From positions 62,001 to 126,000 of the forward strand of contig NZ_SCMX01000001.1 in the NCBI RefSeq assembly GCF_005503625.1: a stretch of DNA of 64,000 bases, written 5' to 3'. Below are positions 34,659 to 42,194 of this stretch, piece after piece (within the stretch, counting starts at the first letter, position 1; every line of letters starts with the position of its first letter). The stretch comes from Cupriavidus sp. 2SB (GTDB lineage: Bacteria; Pseudomonadota; Gammaproteobacteria; Burkholderiales; Burkholderiaceae). The notes beneath the pieces were generated by a model, which saw only the letters and a list, made by a program, of their open reading frames with translations, had not been told where the DNA came from and did no database searches. The position numbers and the translations under genes were made by a program.

Positions 34659-35012
34659 ATGGGACGCTTGACCACTCACGTTCTCGACACCGCAGCCGGC
34701 ACGCCCGGCGCCGGCATGTCGGTTACCCTGCATAAAATTGTCGACAATCGTCGCGAGACCCTGAAGTCGATCCAGACCAACCACGACGGCCGTGCAGACC
34801 AGCCCCTGCTGGAAGGTGCCGACCTGCAGGTTGGCGTCTACGAACTCGATTTCGGCGCCGGCGACTACTTCCGCGCGCAGGGCACCAGGCTGCCCGAGCC
34901 CGCATTCCTCGACGTGGTAACCCTGCGTTTCGGCATTGCCGATACGAGCGGCCACTACCACGTGCCGCTGCTGGTCTCGCCGTGGTCGTACTCGACCTAT
35001 CGCGGTAGCTGA
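34659..35012 (+). CDS. uraH: 5-hydroxyisourate hydrolase
   Basis: UraH hydrolyses 5-hydroxyisourate, the product of urate oxidation, to OHCU. The 117-residue product is a transthyretin-related protein. The conserved His is in LTTHVLDTAAG (residue 7), the Arg and second His sites are in the middle and in HYHVPLLVSPWSYSTYRGS, and the C-terminal YRGS tetrapeptide is diagnostic for hydrolases as opposed to transthyretin. AAGGAAG before the ATG sets the start. It is followed by puuD after 28 bases. A perfect TTGTCGACAA palindrome lies inside its coding sequence at 34738-34747. Confidence 0.95.
   Translation: MGRLTTHVLDTAAGTPGAGMSVTLHKIVDNRRETLKSIQTNHDGRADQPLLEGADLQVGVYELDFGAGDYFRAQGTRLPEPAFLDVVTLRFGIADTSGHYHVPLLVSPWSYSTYRGS
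34738..34747. promoter_or_regulatory. Intragenic TTGT-NN-ACAA palindrome in uraH
   Basis: TTGTCGACAA is a perfect 10-base palindrome of the same form as the three upstream sites. It encodes part of KIVDN in UraH and may be a downstream auxiliary site for the GntR regulator, or chance. Confidence 0.35.
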
Positions 35013-35040
35013 AGCGGTCGGAAGGGAAAGGAGACAAGTC

Positions 35041-36246
35041 ATGGAAGGCTACATTCTCGACTGGGCCAATCTGCTGTTGCGCTGGCTGCACGTCATCACC
35101 GCAATCGCCTGGATCGGCTCATCGTTCTACTTCGTCTGGCTCGACAACAGCCTGACGCCCCCCACCGACGAGAACCTGAAGGAGAAAGGTGTCGGCGGCG
35201 AACTCTGGGCCGTGCACGGCGGCGGCTTCTACAACCCGCAGAAGTACCTCTCGTCGCCGGCCAAACTGCCCGAGCATCTGCACTGGTTCTACTGGGAGTC
35301 GTATTCCACGTGGATGAGCGGCTTCGCGCTGTTCGTGGTGCTGTACCTGTTCAACGCGAGCACGTTCCTGATCGACAAGAACGTCTTCGACATGTCGCCG
35401 GGCGCGGCAGTCGGGTTCGCGGTGTCATACCTGATCGCCGGCTGGGTGGTCTATGACGCCATCTGCCGCATCTTCGGCAAGAGCGACAAGACGGTTGGTA
35501 TCCTCGTGGCGATTTACGTGGGTGTGGCCGCATACGTGGCGTGCCATATCTTCTCGGGTCGCGCGGCATTCCTGCTGACCGGCGCGATGATCGCCACGAT
35601 CATGAGCGCGAACGTGCTGTTCTGGATCATTCCGGGCCAGCGCAAGGTGGTGGCAGCCCTGCGGGCCGGCAAGCCGGTGGATCCGATCCACGGCAAGCGT
35701 GCCAAGCAGCGCAGCGTGCACAACACGTACTTCACGCTGCCGGTGCTGTTCGCGATGCTGTCGAACCACTACAGCATGACGTACGCGGCCAAGAACAACT
35801 GGGCCGTGCTGATCGCGATCATGCTGGCCGGCGTGTTCATCCGTCAGTTCTTCATCCTGAAGCACAAGGGCAAGATCAACATCGCGTGGCCGGCCGCCGG
35901 TGTGGCGTGCCTGGGCGTGGTGGCGTTCCTGATCGCACCGCAGCCGCGTCCGCAAGTGGCCAAGGCCGATGGCGCTGCCGCCAACGCGGTGAGCTTCGTC
36001 AAGGTGCAGGAGATCATGAACTCGCGCTGCGTGCAGTGTCATGCCGAGCAGCCGAAGATGATGCCGACGGCTGCCAAGGGCATCAAGCTCGATACCGTGG
36101 ATGACATCAAGTCGCATGCCCAGCTGATCTATCAGCAGGCTGTGCAGCAGAAGGCGATGCCGCTGGGCAACGTCACGCAGATCACGGACGACGAGCGCGC
36201 ATTGCTGGGCCAATGGTTCGAAGGCGGCGCCAAGACGACCAACTGA
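35041..36246 (+). CDS. puuD: Membrane-bound urate oxidase PuuD with cytochrome c domain
   Basis: PuuD oxidises urate to 5-hydroxyisourate in the inner membrane and passes electrons to the respiratory chain rather than to O2 directly. The 401-residue product has about eight membrane segments (residues 8-30, 92-110, 122-142, 150-170 and four more to about 298), a typical N-terminus GYILDWANLLLRWLHVITAIAWIG, and a periplasmic C-terminal domain with the heme motif CVQCH at 330-334. This replaces soluble uricase, which is absent here. GGAG about eight bases before the ATG supports the start. A terminator follows about 90 bases after the stop. Confidence 0.93.
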   Translation: MEGYILDWANLLLRWLHVITAIAWIGSSFYFVWLDNSLTPPTDENLKEKGVGGELWAVHGGGFYNPQKYLSSPAKLPEHLHWFYWESYSTWMSGFALFVVLYLFNASTFLIDKNVFDMSPGAAVGFAVSYLIAGWVVYDAICRIFGKSDKTVGILVAIYVGVAAYVACHIFSGRAAFLLTGAMIATIMSANVLFWIIPGQRKVVAALRAGKPVDPIHGKRAKQRSVHNTYFTLPVLFAMLSNHYSMTYAAKNNWAVLIAIMLAGVFIRQFFILKHKGKINIAWPAAGVACLGVVAFLIAPQPRPQVAKADGAAANAVSFVKVQEIMNSRCVQCHAEQPKMMPTAAKGIKLDTVDDIKSHAQLIYQQAVQQKAMPLGNVTQITDDERALLGQWFEGGAKTTN

Positions 36247-36335
36247 ACACCAACTGAATCTGACCGGGCATCGGTGATCGACGGTTCGGAGGCTGCGCAG
36301 TTGGCAGTCGGCTGTACCGAACCGGCGAGGGTTTG

Positions 36336-36362
36336 AACGGGGCTTCGTGCCCCGTTTTTTTA
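36336..36362. terminator. Rho-independent terminator of uraH-puuD
   Basis: AACGGGGC and GCCCCGTT pair across a TTCGT loop, followed by seven T. It ends the plus-strand uraH-puuD message. Confidence 0.88.
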
Positions 36363-36378
36363 TTATTGCGTCGGTGCC

Positions 36379-36957
36379 TCAGCCGCCGACATTGAACAGC
36401 GCCAGCAGGCCCAGTACCAGGAAGATCGCAGCGGCGATCTTGTGCACCAGGGCGATGGGCATCTTGTTGGCGAACTTGTCGCCAAGCAGCACGGCAGGGG
36501 CATTGGCGAGCATCATCCCGAGCGTCGTGCCTGCTACCACGGCCAGGACTTCACCATGGAAACGCGCAGCCAGCGCCACGGTGGCGATCTGCGTCTTGTC
36601 GCCCATTTCGGCAAAGAAGAATGCCACGATGGTTGTACCCAGGATGCCGAGCGTGGTCTTGGCAGGCTTGGTGTCTTCGGCGTCGTCCAGCTTGTCCGGG
36701 ATCAGCATCCATGCCGCCATGGCGATAAAGCCCAGGCCCAGGATCCACCGCAGGAGATTCGCGCCCAGCACATCGGTCAGCCATCCACCCAGTGCCCCGG
36801 CAAAACCGTGGTTGACCAGTGTGGCGATCAGGATGCCGAGAATGATGGGGATGGGTTTGCGATACCGTGCTGCGAGGACGAGCGAAAGCAATTGCGTCTT
36901 GTCGCCCATTTCCGCGAGCGCGACGATCCCTGTGGAGACGAGGAATGAGGATGCCAT
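36379..36957 (-). CDS. TMEM165/GDT1 family manganese exporter
   Basis: The 192-residue product has six membrane segments arranged as two homologous halves. Each half carries the family motif E-x-G-D-K-T: EMGDKT at 16-21 and again at 117-122. Members of this UPF0016 family export Mn2+ (or Ca2+) using cation exchange. Manganese is strongly supported here because a yybP-ykoY riboswitch precedes the gene. The start ATG at 36957 has only a weak AAGAA ahead of it, which fits translational or antitermination control by the leader. A Fur-like palindrome lies upstream of the promoter. Confidence 0.92.
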   Translation of the reverse strand: MASSFLVSTGIVALAEMGDKTQLLSLVLAARYRKPIPIILGILIATLVNHGFAGALGGWLTDVLGANLLRWILGLGFIAMAAWMLIPDKLDDAEDTKPAKTTLGILGTTIVAFFFAEMGDKTQIATVALAARFHGEVLAVVAGTTLGMMLANAPAVLLGDKFANKMPIALVHKIAAAIFLVLGLLALFNVGG

Positions 36958-37047
36958 TTCTTATAGGTCGAATAACCGGGCCGAAGGCGCATCTGCGAGA
37001 TGCCAATGACGCATGCCTTTCCCGGCCCGGCCAGAAAGGTATGGTCA

Positions 37048-37195
37048 TCGGTCTCGCCAGGCGCCGGACGCAAGGTCCAGAGCTGCGCACGCCATAACTG
37101 CGGTGGCAGTCAAGTCTGTTGACGTACGCCCCTGTCTTCCGGATGCCGCATTGCGCGGCGCGGTGAGATCAGGGCGGCTACTCCCCAATGGAAGG
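37048..37195 (-). promoter_or_regulatory. yybP-ykoY manganese riboswitch
   Basis: Reading the minus strand, the hallmark segment GGGGAGTAGC lies at 37186-37177, CGTCAACA at 37124-37117 and GGCGAGACC at 37058-37050. These are the two conserved metal-binding loops and the closing strand of the yybP-ykoY class, which senses Mn2+. The outer stem forms between CATTGG just before GGGGAG and CCGATG at the 3' end. Downstream, CCTTTC/GAAAGG and GC-rich arms could form alternative hairpins before the start codon at 36957. High Mn2+ would turn on the exporter. Confidence 0.85.
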
Positions 37196-37199
37196 CCGC

Positions 37200-37228
37200 A
37201 TTGTAGCCAGAGCGGTGGATGATGTCCA
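37200..37228 (-). promoter_or_regulatory. Sigma-70 promoter of the manganese riboswitch transcript
   Basis: TGGACA (37228-37223) and TACAAT (37205-37200) on the minus strand are exactly 17 bases apart. Transcription would begin near 37193, right at the first riboswitch stem. Confidence 0.7.
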
Positions 37229-37253
37229 CCAATCCGGCGTAAATGCTAGTTTT

Positions 37254-37268
37254 TGAGAACGGTTCTCA
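37254..37268. promoter_or_regulatory. Fur-like 7-1-7 palindrome
   Basis: TGAGAAC-G-GTTCTCA is a perfect 7-1-7 inverted repeat that resembles the Fur core TGAnAAT-n-ATTnTCA. It lies 26 bases upstream of the -35 of the manganese riboswitch promoter and 15 bases past the stop of the desaturase gene. The one-base centre rules out a normal hairpin, so an operator is more likely. Confidence 0.5.
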
Positions 37269-37282
37269 GTAGATGGTGCGTA

Positions 37283-38455
37283 TCAGACGGGGACCGGCGA
37301 GTTCTCGCTGGTCTGGCGACCGCGGAAATCGGTCCAGCAAAGTGCCTTGAAATCGTAGAGTTTGCAGCGGCGCGCCGTGCGGAAGTACCAGCGCCACGAG
37401 AAGTTCTCGATGATGATGCGGCCCGGCAGTGCGTGTTCGAGCAGTGCCTGGGCCTTCTTGAGCCGGTACAGCGGCACGCTCATGTCCACGTGGTGCGCGG
37501 TGTGCTCCATGATGTGATGCAGCGCGGCGCCGATACCCATGCCGAAGCGCAGGTGGACCGTGGTCGAGACGAACGGCTGCGCCTTGGACCACATCGGCTT
37601 GGTGTCGTACCACGCCACGCTCGTATGGGTGTGGTGCACGTACAGCACGAAGCCGACCGTGGTGTTCCAGATCAGGAACGGCAGCACGAAACCCGTGCCG
37701 ATCATCAACAGGACCGACTGCTCCGTGGCCATCGCCAGCACTGCCAACGCACCGATCCACAGCGCGCCGAAGGCGGCGACCAGTGCGCAATCCCACATGA
37801 AGATTGCACGACGGGTTGCCATCTGGCGCTTGCTCGGGAAAAACAGCTTGAACCACCAGATTTCGATGAGGTAGTACAGGCCGGCGCCGAATCCATTACG
37901 GTAGATCCGCTCCATCACGCGGCGGCGGCGCGGCAGCGCGCGGAATTCTTCCAGCGAGTAGGGCGCCCACACGAAGTCGAAGCCCTTGAGATTGGTATAG
38001 CCGTGATGGACCACGTTGTGGCCCACTTCCCACAGGCTGTACGGCGTGAGCGACGGCAGGAAGGTCAGCCGGCCGAGCCATTTGTTCAGGCCGCGGTTGT
38101 CGGTCAGGCTCTGGTGGCAGGCGTCATGGCCGATGATGAACAGGCGGGCGATGATCAGGCCGGCCAGCACACCCAGACCGACCTTGGCCCACCATGCCGG
38201 CACCAGTACCACGCCGGCCAGCACTGCCGCGAACAGCAGATAGTCGAACGCGAACAGCATCAGCGCGCGCGGCGTGCTGCGGTCCCCGAGCGGGATCAGC
38301 CAGCTGCGGATGGTCTTGCGATTGGGAAAGGGGGCTTCGAACGCGATGGGTTCGGGCAGGGGAAGGTTGCCGCGTGTATGCGGCTGGCCGGGATTGCTGG
38401 CCCCAGCGTCGGCCGAGGCGTCGGCAGCAGATAGGGTGTCGGATCGGGCAGTCAT
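37283..38455 (-). CDS. Membrane fatty acid desaturase
   Basis: The 390-residue product is an integral-membrane di-iron desaturase. The three histidine boxes are HDACH (110-114), HNVVHH (146-151) and HTAHH near residue 325, as in acyl-lipid desaturases of the DesA type. Four to six membrane segments surround them (for example residues 66-88 and 230-275). The first 45 residues are polar and likely disordered. It should introduce a double bond into membrane fatty acids; position specificity cannot be read. It stands alone between the manganese exporter and guaD. Confidence 0.88.
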   Translation of the reverse strand: MTARSDTLSAADASADAGASNPGQPHTRGNLPLPEPIAFEAPFPNRKTIRSWLIPLGDRSTPRALMLFAFDYLLFAAVLAGVVLVPAWWAKVGLGVLAGLIIARLFIIGHDACHQSLTDNRGLNKWLGRLTFLPSLTPYSLWEVGHNVVHHGYTNLKGFDFVWAPYSLEEFRALPRRRRVMERIYRNGFGAGLYYLIEIWWFKLFFPSKRQMATRRAIFMWDCALVAAFGALWIGALAVLAMATEQSVLLMIGTGFVLPFLIWNTTVGFVLYVHHTHTSVAWYDTKPMWSKAQPFVSTTVHLRFGMGIGAALHHIMEHTAHHVDMSVPLYRLKKAQALLEHALPGRIIIENFSWRWYFRTARRCKLYDFKALCWTDFRGRQTSENSPVPV

Positions 38456-38637
38456 CGATGTGTCAGGCTTGTCGGAGTCGAGGCTGCGCCCATCCTATAC
38501 GGCAAAAGCGGAGGGGCGCATGAATCCGACAGGCTAGAAGGGTTTGATGACTGTTGTGTTGATCCCAATCAAGACACTTGGGCTATTAGGGATATTTCTG
38601 GTCAGGAATCGGAAGGTTGTTTGCGCTCGGACACCTT

Positions 38638-39969
38638 TCAGGACGCCATTGTGCGGGTGGCTTCGCCCATCACATAGACGTTGTCGATCACGCGGTCGTC
38701 GCCCAGCATGGCGAACGCGAAGAGTTGCTCTTCCAGCGTTTCGCAGCGGCTGCTGCGGCGTCCGATCAGCGGCGTGGCCTCCGGGTCCAGCACGATGAAG
38801 TCGGCTTCGCAACCTGTCTCGAAACTGCCCACGCGGTCCTGCCAGCCGAGCGCATCGGCCGCCGCGCGCGTGGCCAGGTAGAACATCCGCAGCGCGGTCA
38901 GGTGATAGCCGCCCATGCGCGCCACCTTGTGTGCGGCATTCATCGTGCGGAACATCGAGAACGACGTGCCGCCGCCCACGTCGGTGGCCAGTGTCACGTT
39001 GAGGCGATTGGCATCGGATTGGTGGAAGTCGTAGAAGCCGCTGCCCAGGAACAGGTTCGACGTCGGGCAATGTGCCACGGCTGCGCCGCTGTCGGCCAGG
39101 CGAACGCGGTCCTCGGGGTCGAGGTAGATCGCGTGGCCGTAGAACGCGCCAGGGCGCAGCAGGCTGTAGCGGTCATAGACGTCGAGGTAGCTGCGCGCAT
39201 CGGGGAACAACTCCGCCACCCATTTCACTTCGTCGCGGTTTTCGGCAACGTGAGTCTGGATGAAAACATCCGAATGGGCGCGCGCGAGTTCGCCGCAGGC
39301 GGCCAGTTGGGCCTCGGTGGAGGTCGGGGCGAAGCGCGGCGTGATGGCATAGGCCAGACGGTCCTTGCCATGCCACTTCGAGATCAGGTCCGCCGAATCG
39401 CGCGCACCGGTCTCGGCGGTGTCGCGCAGGAATTCGGGGCAGTTGCGGTCCATCATCACCTTGCCGGTGATCATGCGCAGGTTGCGCGCCTGGCTGGCGG
39501 CGAACAGCGCATCGGCGGACGCAGCGTGCACGGTGCTCCACACCATCGCCGTCGTGGTGCCGTTGCGCAGCAGTTCGTCGGTGAAGAAGTCGGCCACGCC
39601 GCGCGCGTAGGTGGCGTCGCTGAAGCGGCGCTCCTCGGGGAAGGTGTACGTGTCGAGCCAGTGCAGCAGGCCCGGCGACGGCGACGCGATGATATCGGTC
39701 TGCGGATAGTGGACGTGCGTGTCGATAAAGCCCGGCACGATCAGCTTGCCGCGATGATCGATGACTTCGGCGCCAACCGGGATGTCGTGCGACAGGTCTG
39801 CGTAGGCACCGGCCGCAGCGATGTGGCCGTTCGTGACGATCAGCAGGCCGTCTTCCCAATACTCGTAGGCATCCTCATGAAACTGCGGATCGCGCAGGAA
39901 ATGGAGGATGCGGCCGCGCACGGCGCGGGTGCCGGAGGTGTTCGGGAAGGAGGGGGCGGTCGTCGTCAT
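38638..39969 (-). CDS. guaD: Guanine deaminase
   Basis: GuaD deaminates guanine to xanthine. The 443-residue product is an amidohydrolase with the zinc site DTHVHYPQTDIIASP near residue 83, FIQTHVAENRDEVKW carrying the next His, and the metal-binding Asp in TLATDVGGGTSFSM. The group-specific LLHWLDTYTFPEERRF and the late Cys in AHCPTSNLFLGSG fit guanine deaminases of about 440 residues. It is the last gene of the xdhA-xdhB-xdhC-adenine deaminase-guaD unit, and feeds xanthine to XdhAB. Confidence 0.93.
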   Translation of the reverse strand: MTTTAPSFPNTSGTRAVRGRILHFLRDPQFHEDAYEYWEDGLLIVTNGHIAAAGAYADLSHDIPVGAEVIDHRGKLIVPGFIDTHVHYPQTDIIASPSPGLLHWLDTYTFPEERRFSDATYARGVADFFTDELLRNGTTTAMVWSTVHAASADALFAASQARNLRMITGKVMMDRNCPEFLRDTAETGARDSADLISKWHGKDRLAYAITPRFAPTSTEAQLAACGELARAHSDVFIQTHVAENRDEVKWVAELFPDARSYLDVYDRYSLLRPGAFYGHAIYLDPEDRVRLADSGAAVAHCPTSNLFLGSGFYDFHQSDANRLNVTLATDVGGGTSFSMFRTMNAAHKVARMGGYHLTALRMFYLATRAAADALGWQDRVGSFETGCEADFIVLDPEATPLIGRRSSRCETLEEQLFAFAMLGDDRVIDNVYVMGEATRTMAS

Positions 39970-40061
39970 CGTCTTGTCTCAGGGGCGGCCGGAGCCAGCG
40001 CCCGCGCGGATCTTGCGATCTTGCAGCGGGCGCGGCGCCGGCATTCTTCGTATGTGCCCGG

Positions 40062-41126
40062 TCAGGTCGTGGGGTTCACGTTGGCCGTTGCAGGCGGGTG
40101 GGTGGGCGTGGCCGACCAGAAGTGGTCGACTTCGGCCAGGAAATCGGCTTTCCGCGCGTCCGGCAGGAAGGCCGCTTCGAAACTGTTGCGGGCCAGCTTG
40201 TAGGCGTCTGCAGCATCCAGCGGCAGCGCATCGAACGTGGCTTCCCAGTTGGCGTTCATGTAGCCGCCGAAATACGCAGGATCGTCCGAGTGCAGCGTCA
40301 CGGCCACGCCAGCATCCAGCAGCTTTTTCAGCGAATGATCGGCCAGGTCCGGGTACACCTTCAGCTTCTGGTTCGACAGCGGGCACACGGTCAGCGCGAT
40401 GCGTTCGCGAGCGAGGCGCTGCACCAGTGCGTCGTCGTCGATGGCACGCACGCCGTGGTCGATGCGCTCCACCTTGAGGATGTCCAGGGCATCCGTCACG
40501 TATTGCGCCGGGCCTTCCTCGCCAGCGTGGGCCACCAGCCGCAGGCCCAGTTCCTTCGCACGGGCAAACACGCGAGCGAATTTCTCGGGCGGGTTGCCAC
40601 GCTCGGACGAATCGAGTCCCACGCCGACGAAGCGGTCGCGATACGGCAGCGCGGCTTCGAGCGTGGCGAACGCGTCTTCCTCGGAAAGATGGCGCAGGAA
40701 GCAGAGAATCAGGCTGCTCGAAAAATCGTATTCGGTGCTGGCCTGCGCCAGCGCGTCGGAAATACCGTCGATCACGGTGCCCATCGGCACGCCACGTTCG
40801 GTGTGGGTTTGCGGATCGAAAAAGATCTCGGCATGGCGCACGTTGTCGGCGGCGGCGCGCTTCACGTAGTCCATCGTCATGTCGAAGAAATCTTCCTCGG
40901 TCAGCAGCACGCTGGCACCGGCGTAGTAGATATCCAGGAACGACTGCAGGTCCGTAAAGGCGTAGGCGGCGCGCAACGCTTCCACATCGGCATAGGCCAG
41001 CTTGACGTTGTTGCGCTGGGCCAGCCGGAAGATGCGCTCGGGTTCGAGCGTGCCTTCGATATGCACGTGCAATTCGGCCTTGGGGGTACGGCGGATCTTG
41101 TCCGCCAGCGCGGCATCAATGGTCAT
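40062..41126 (-). CDS. Adenine deaminase of the adenosine deaminase superfamily
   Basis: The 354-residue product has the adenosine deaminase fold: ELHVHIEGTLEPERIF supplies two metal-binding His, VAHAGEEG holds the third His and the catalytic Glu, and LHSDDPAYFGG holds the catalytic Asp pair. The segment GVGLDSSERGNPPEKFARVF replaces the GDE segment of true adenosine deaminases and matches the adenine deaminase group typified by Pseudomonas Pa0148. It should convert adenine to hypoxanthine. Position in the xdh-guaD operon supports a base, not a nucleoside, as substrate. Confidence 0.87.
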   Translation of the reverse strand: MTIDAALADKIRRTPKAELHVHIEGTLEPERIFRLAQRNNVKLAYADVEALRAAYAFTDLQSFLDIYYAGASVLLTEEDFFDMTMDYVKRAAADNVRHAEIFFDPQTHTERGVPMGTVIDGISDALAQASTEYDFSSSLILCFLRHLSEEDAFATLEAALPYRDRFVGVGLDSSERGNPPEKFARVFARAKELGLRLVAHAGEEGPAQYVTDALDILKVERIDHGVRAIDDDALVQRLARERIALTVCPLSNQKLKVYPDLADHSLKKLLDAGVAVTLHSDDPAYFGGYMNANWEATFDALPLDAADAYKLARNSFEAAFLPDARKADFLAEVDHFWSATPTHPPATANVNPTT

Positions 41127-41171
41127 GGGGCCTCATTTTTCTATGACGACGGCCGGATCGCGGCCGTCTTG

Positions 41172-42176
41172 TTACGGATGCATCGCCTCCAGCCGGTGAG
41201 CGGACAGCGCAGCAATGCGCTGGTCGCGAACCTGAAGCAGCTGGGCGACGATGGCTACCGCAATCATAGCCGGTGCCTTGTCTGTGATGCCTGCCACACC
41301 CATCGGGCATGTCATTTCGGGGAAGCGCGCGGGGTCGATACCGTGCTCCACCATGCGGTGCTCGAACTTGGCACGCTTGGTTTTCGAGCCGATCAGTCCG
41401 AAGTACGCAAAGTCGTTGCGACGGAAGATCCGCTCGCACAAGCTCTGATCGAGCGCATGGCTGTGCGTCATGACCAGGAAATACGTGCCGGCAGGTGCTT
41501 GATCCACCACGGCTTCCGGTGAGTCGGTGGCTTCCGCCTCGACGTTGGCGGGCAGGCCGCCCGGAAACAGCGTGTCGCGCTCATCCACCCAATGCACGGT
41601 ACACGGCAGCGTGGCGAGCACCTTGACCAGTGCGTGGCCCACGTGACCCGCGCCGAACAGCACCATGTGCATGGGCGAGGGCACGAGCGTGTCGATCCAC
41701 GTATCGTCGGCATGCAGCGTCACCGATGGCAGCAGTGCGCGGCTTTCCGACACGGTAACGTCGCCGGACAGTGCCACCGTCCGTTGCAGCGACTTGCCTT
41801 CGGCGAACGATGCTTCGAGCGCGTCGAGCCACGCCAGATCCGCTGTGCCGAGCACCTCGAACGCGAGTTTCACCACGCCGCCGCAGCACTGGCCCAGCGC
41901 GGGCCCAAGCGGAATCCGCTCGATGCGGCGGTGCGGATTGCCCCGGACATGGCGATTGGCCAGCATGGCCCGCGCGATGTCCATGCCGCGCCATTCCAGA
42001 TGGCCGCCGCCGATCGTGCCGACGAGGTCGTCGGCCGTCACCAGCATCCGGATGCCGGCTTCGCGCGGCGCGGAACCCTTGACCTCGGCAATCGTGACCA
42101 TGGCCACGGGCACGCCGGCCCGCAGCCAGCGGGCGGCATCGGCGAATCGGAATGGCTTGAGCGGGGCGTCCTGCAT
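41172..42176 (-). CDS. xdhC: Xanthine dehydrogenase accessory protein XdhC
   Basis: XdhC binds the molybdenum cofactor, promotes its sulfuration and inserts it into the XdhB subunit. The 334-residue product has the N-terminal XdhC/CoxI domain with GSAPREAGIRMLV and GTIGGGHLEWRGM, a Cys pair in LGQCCGGVV thought to be involved in cofactor handling, and a C-terminal Rossmann domain with LFGAGHVGHALVKVL. It follows xdhB after 18 bases on the same strand, the usual arrangement. Confidence 0.93.
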   Translation of the reverse strand: MQDAPLKPFRFADAARWLRAGVPVAMVTIAEVKGSAPREAGIRMLVTADDLVGTIGGGHLEWRGMDIARAMLANRHVRGNPHRRIERIPLGPALGQCCGGVVKLAFEVLGTADLAWLDALEASFAEGKSLQRTVALSGDVTVSESRALLPSVTLHADDTWIDTLVPSPMHMVLFGAGHVGHALVKVLATLPCTVHWVDERDTLFPGGLPANVEAEATDSPEAVVDQAPAGTYFLVMTHSHALDQSLCERIFRRNDFAYFGLIGSKTKRAKFEHRMVEHGIDPARFPEMTCPMGVAGITDKAPAMIAVAIVAQLLQVRDQRIAALSAHRLEAMHP

Positions 42177-42194
42177 GATGTTTCCTTGCTCGCG

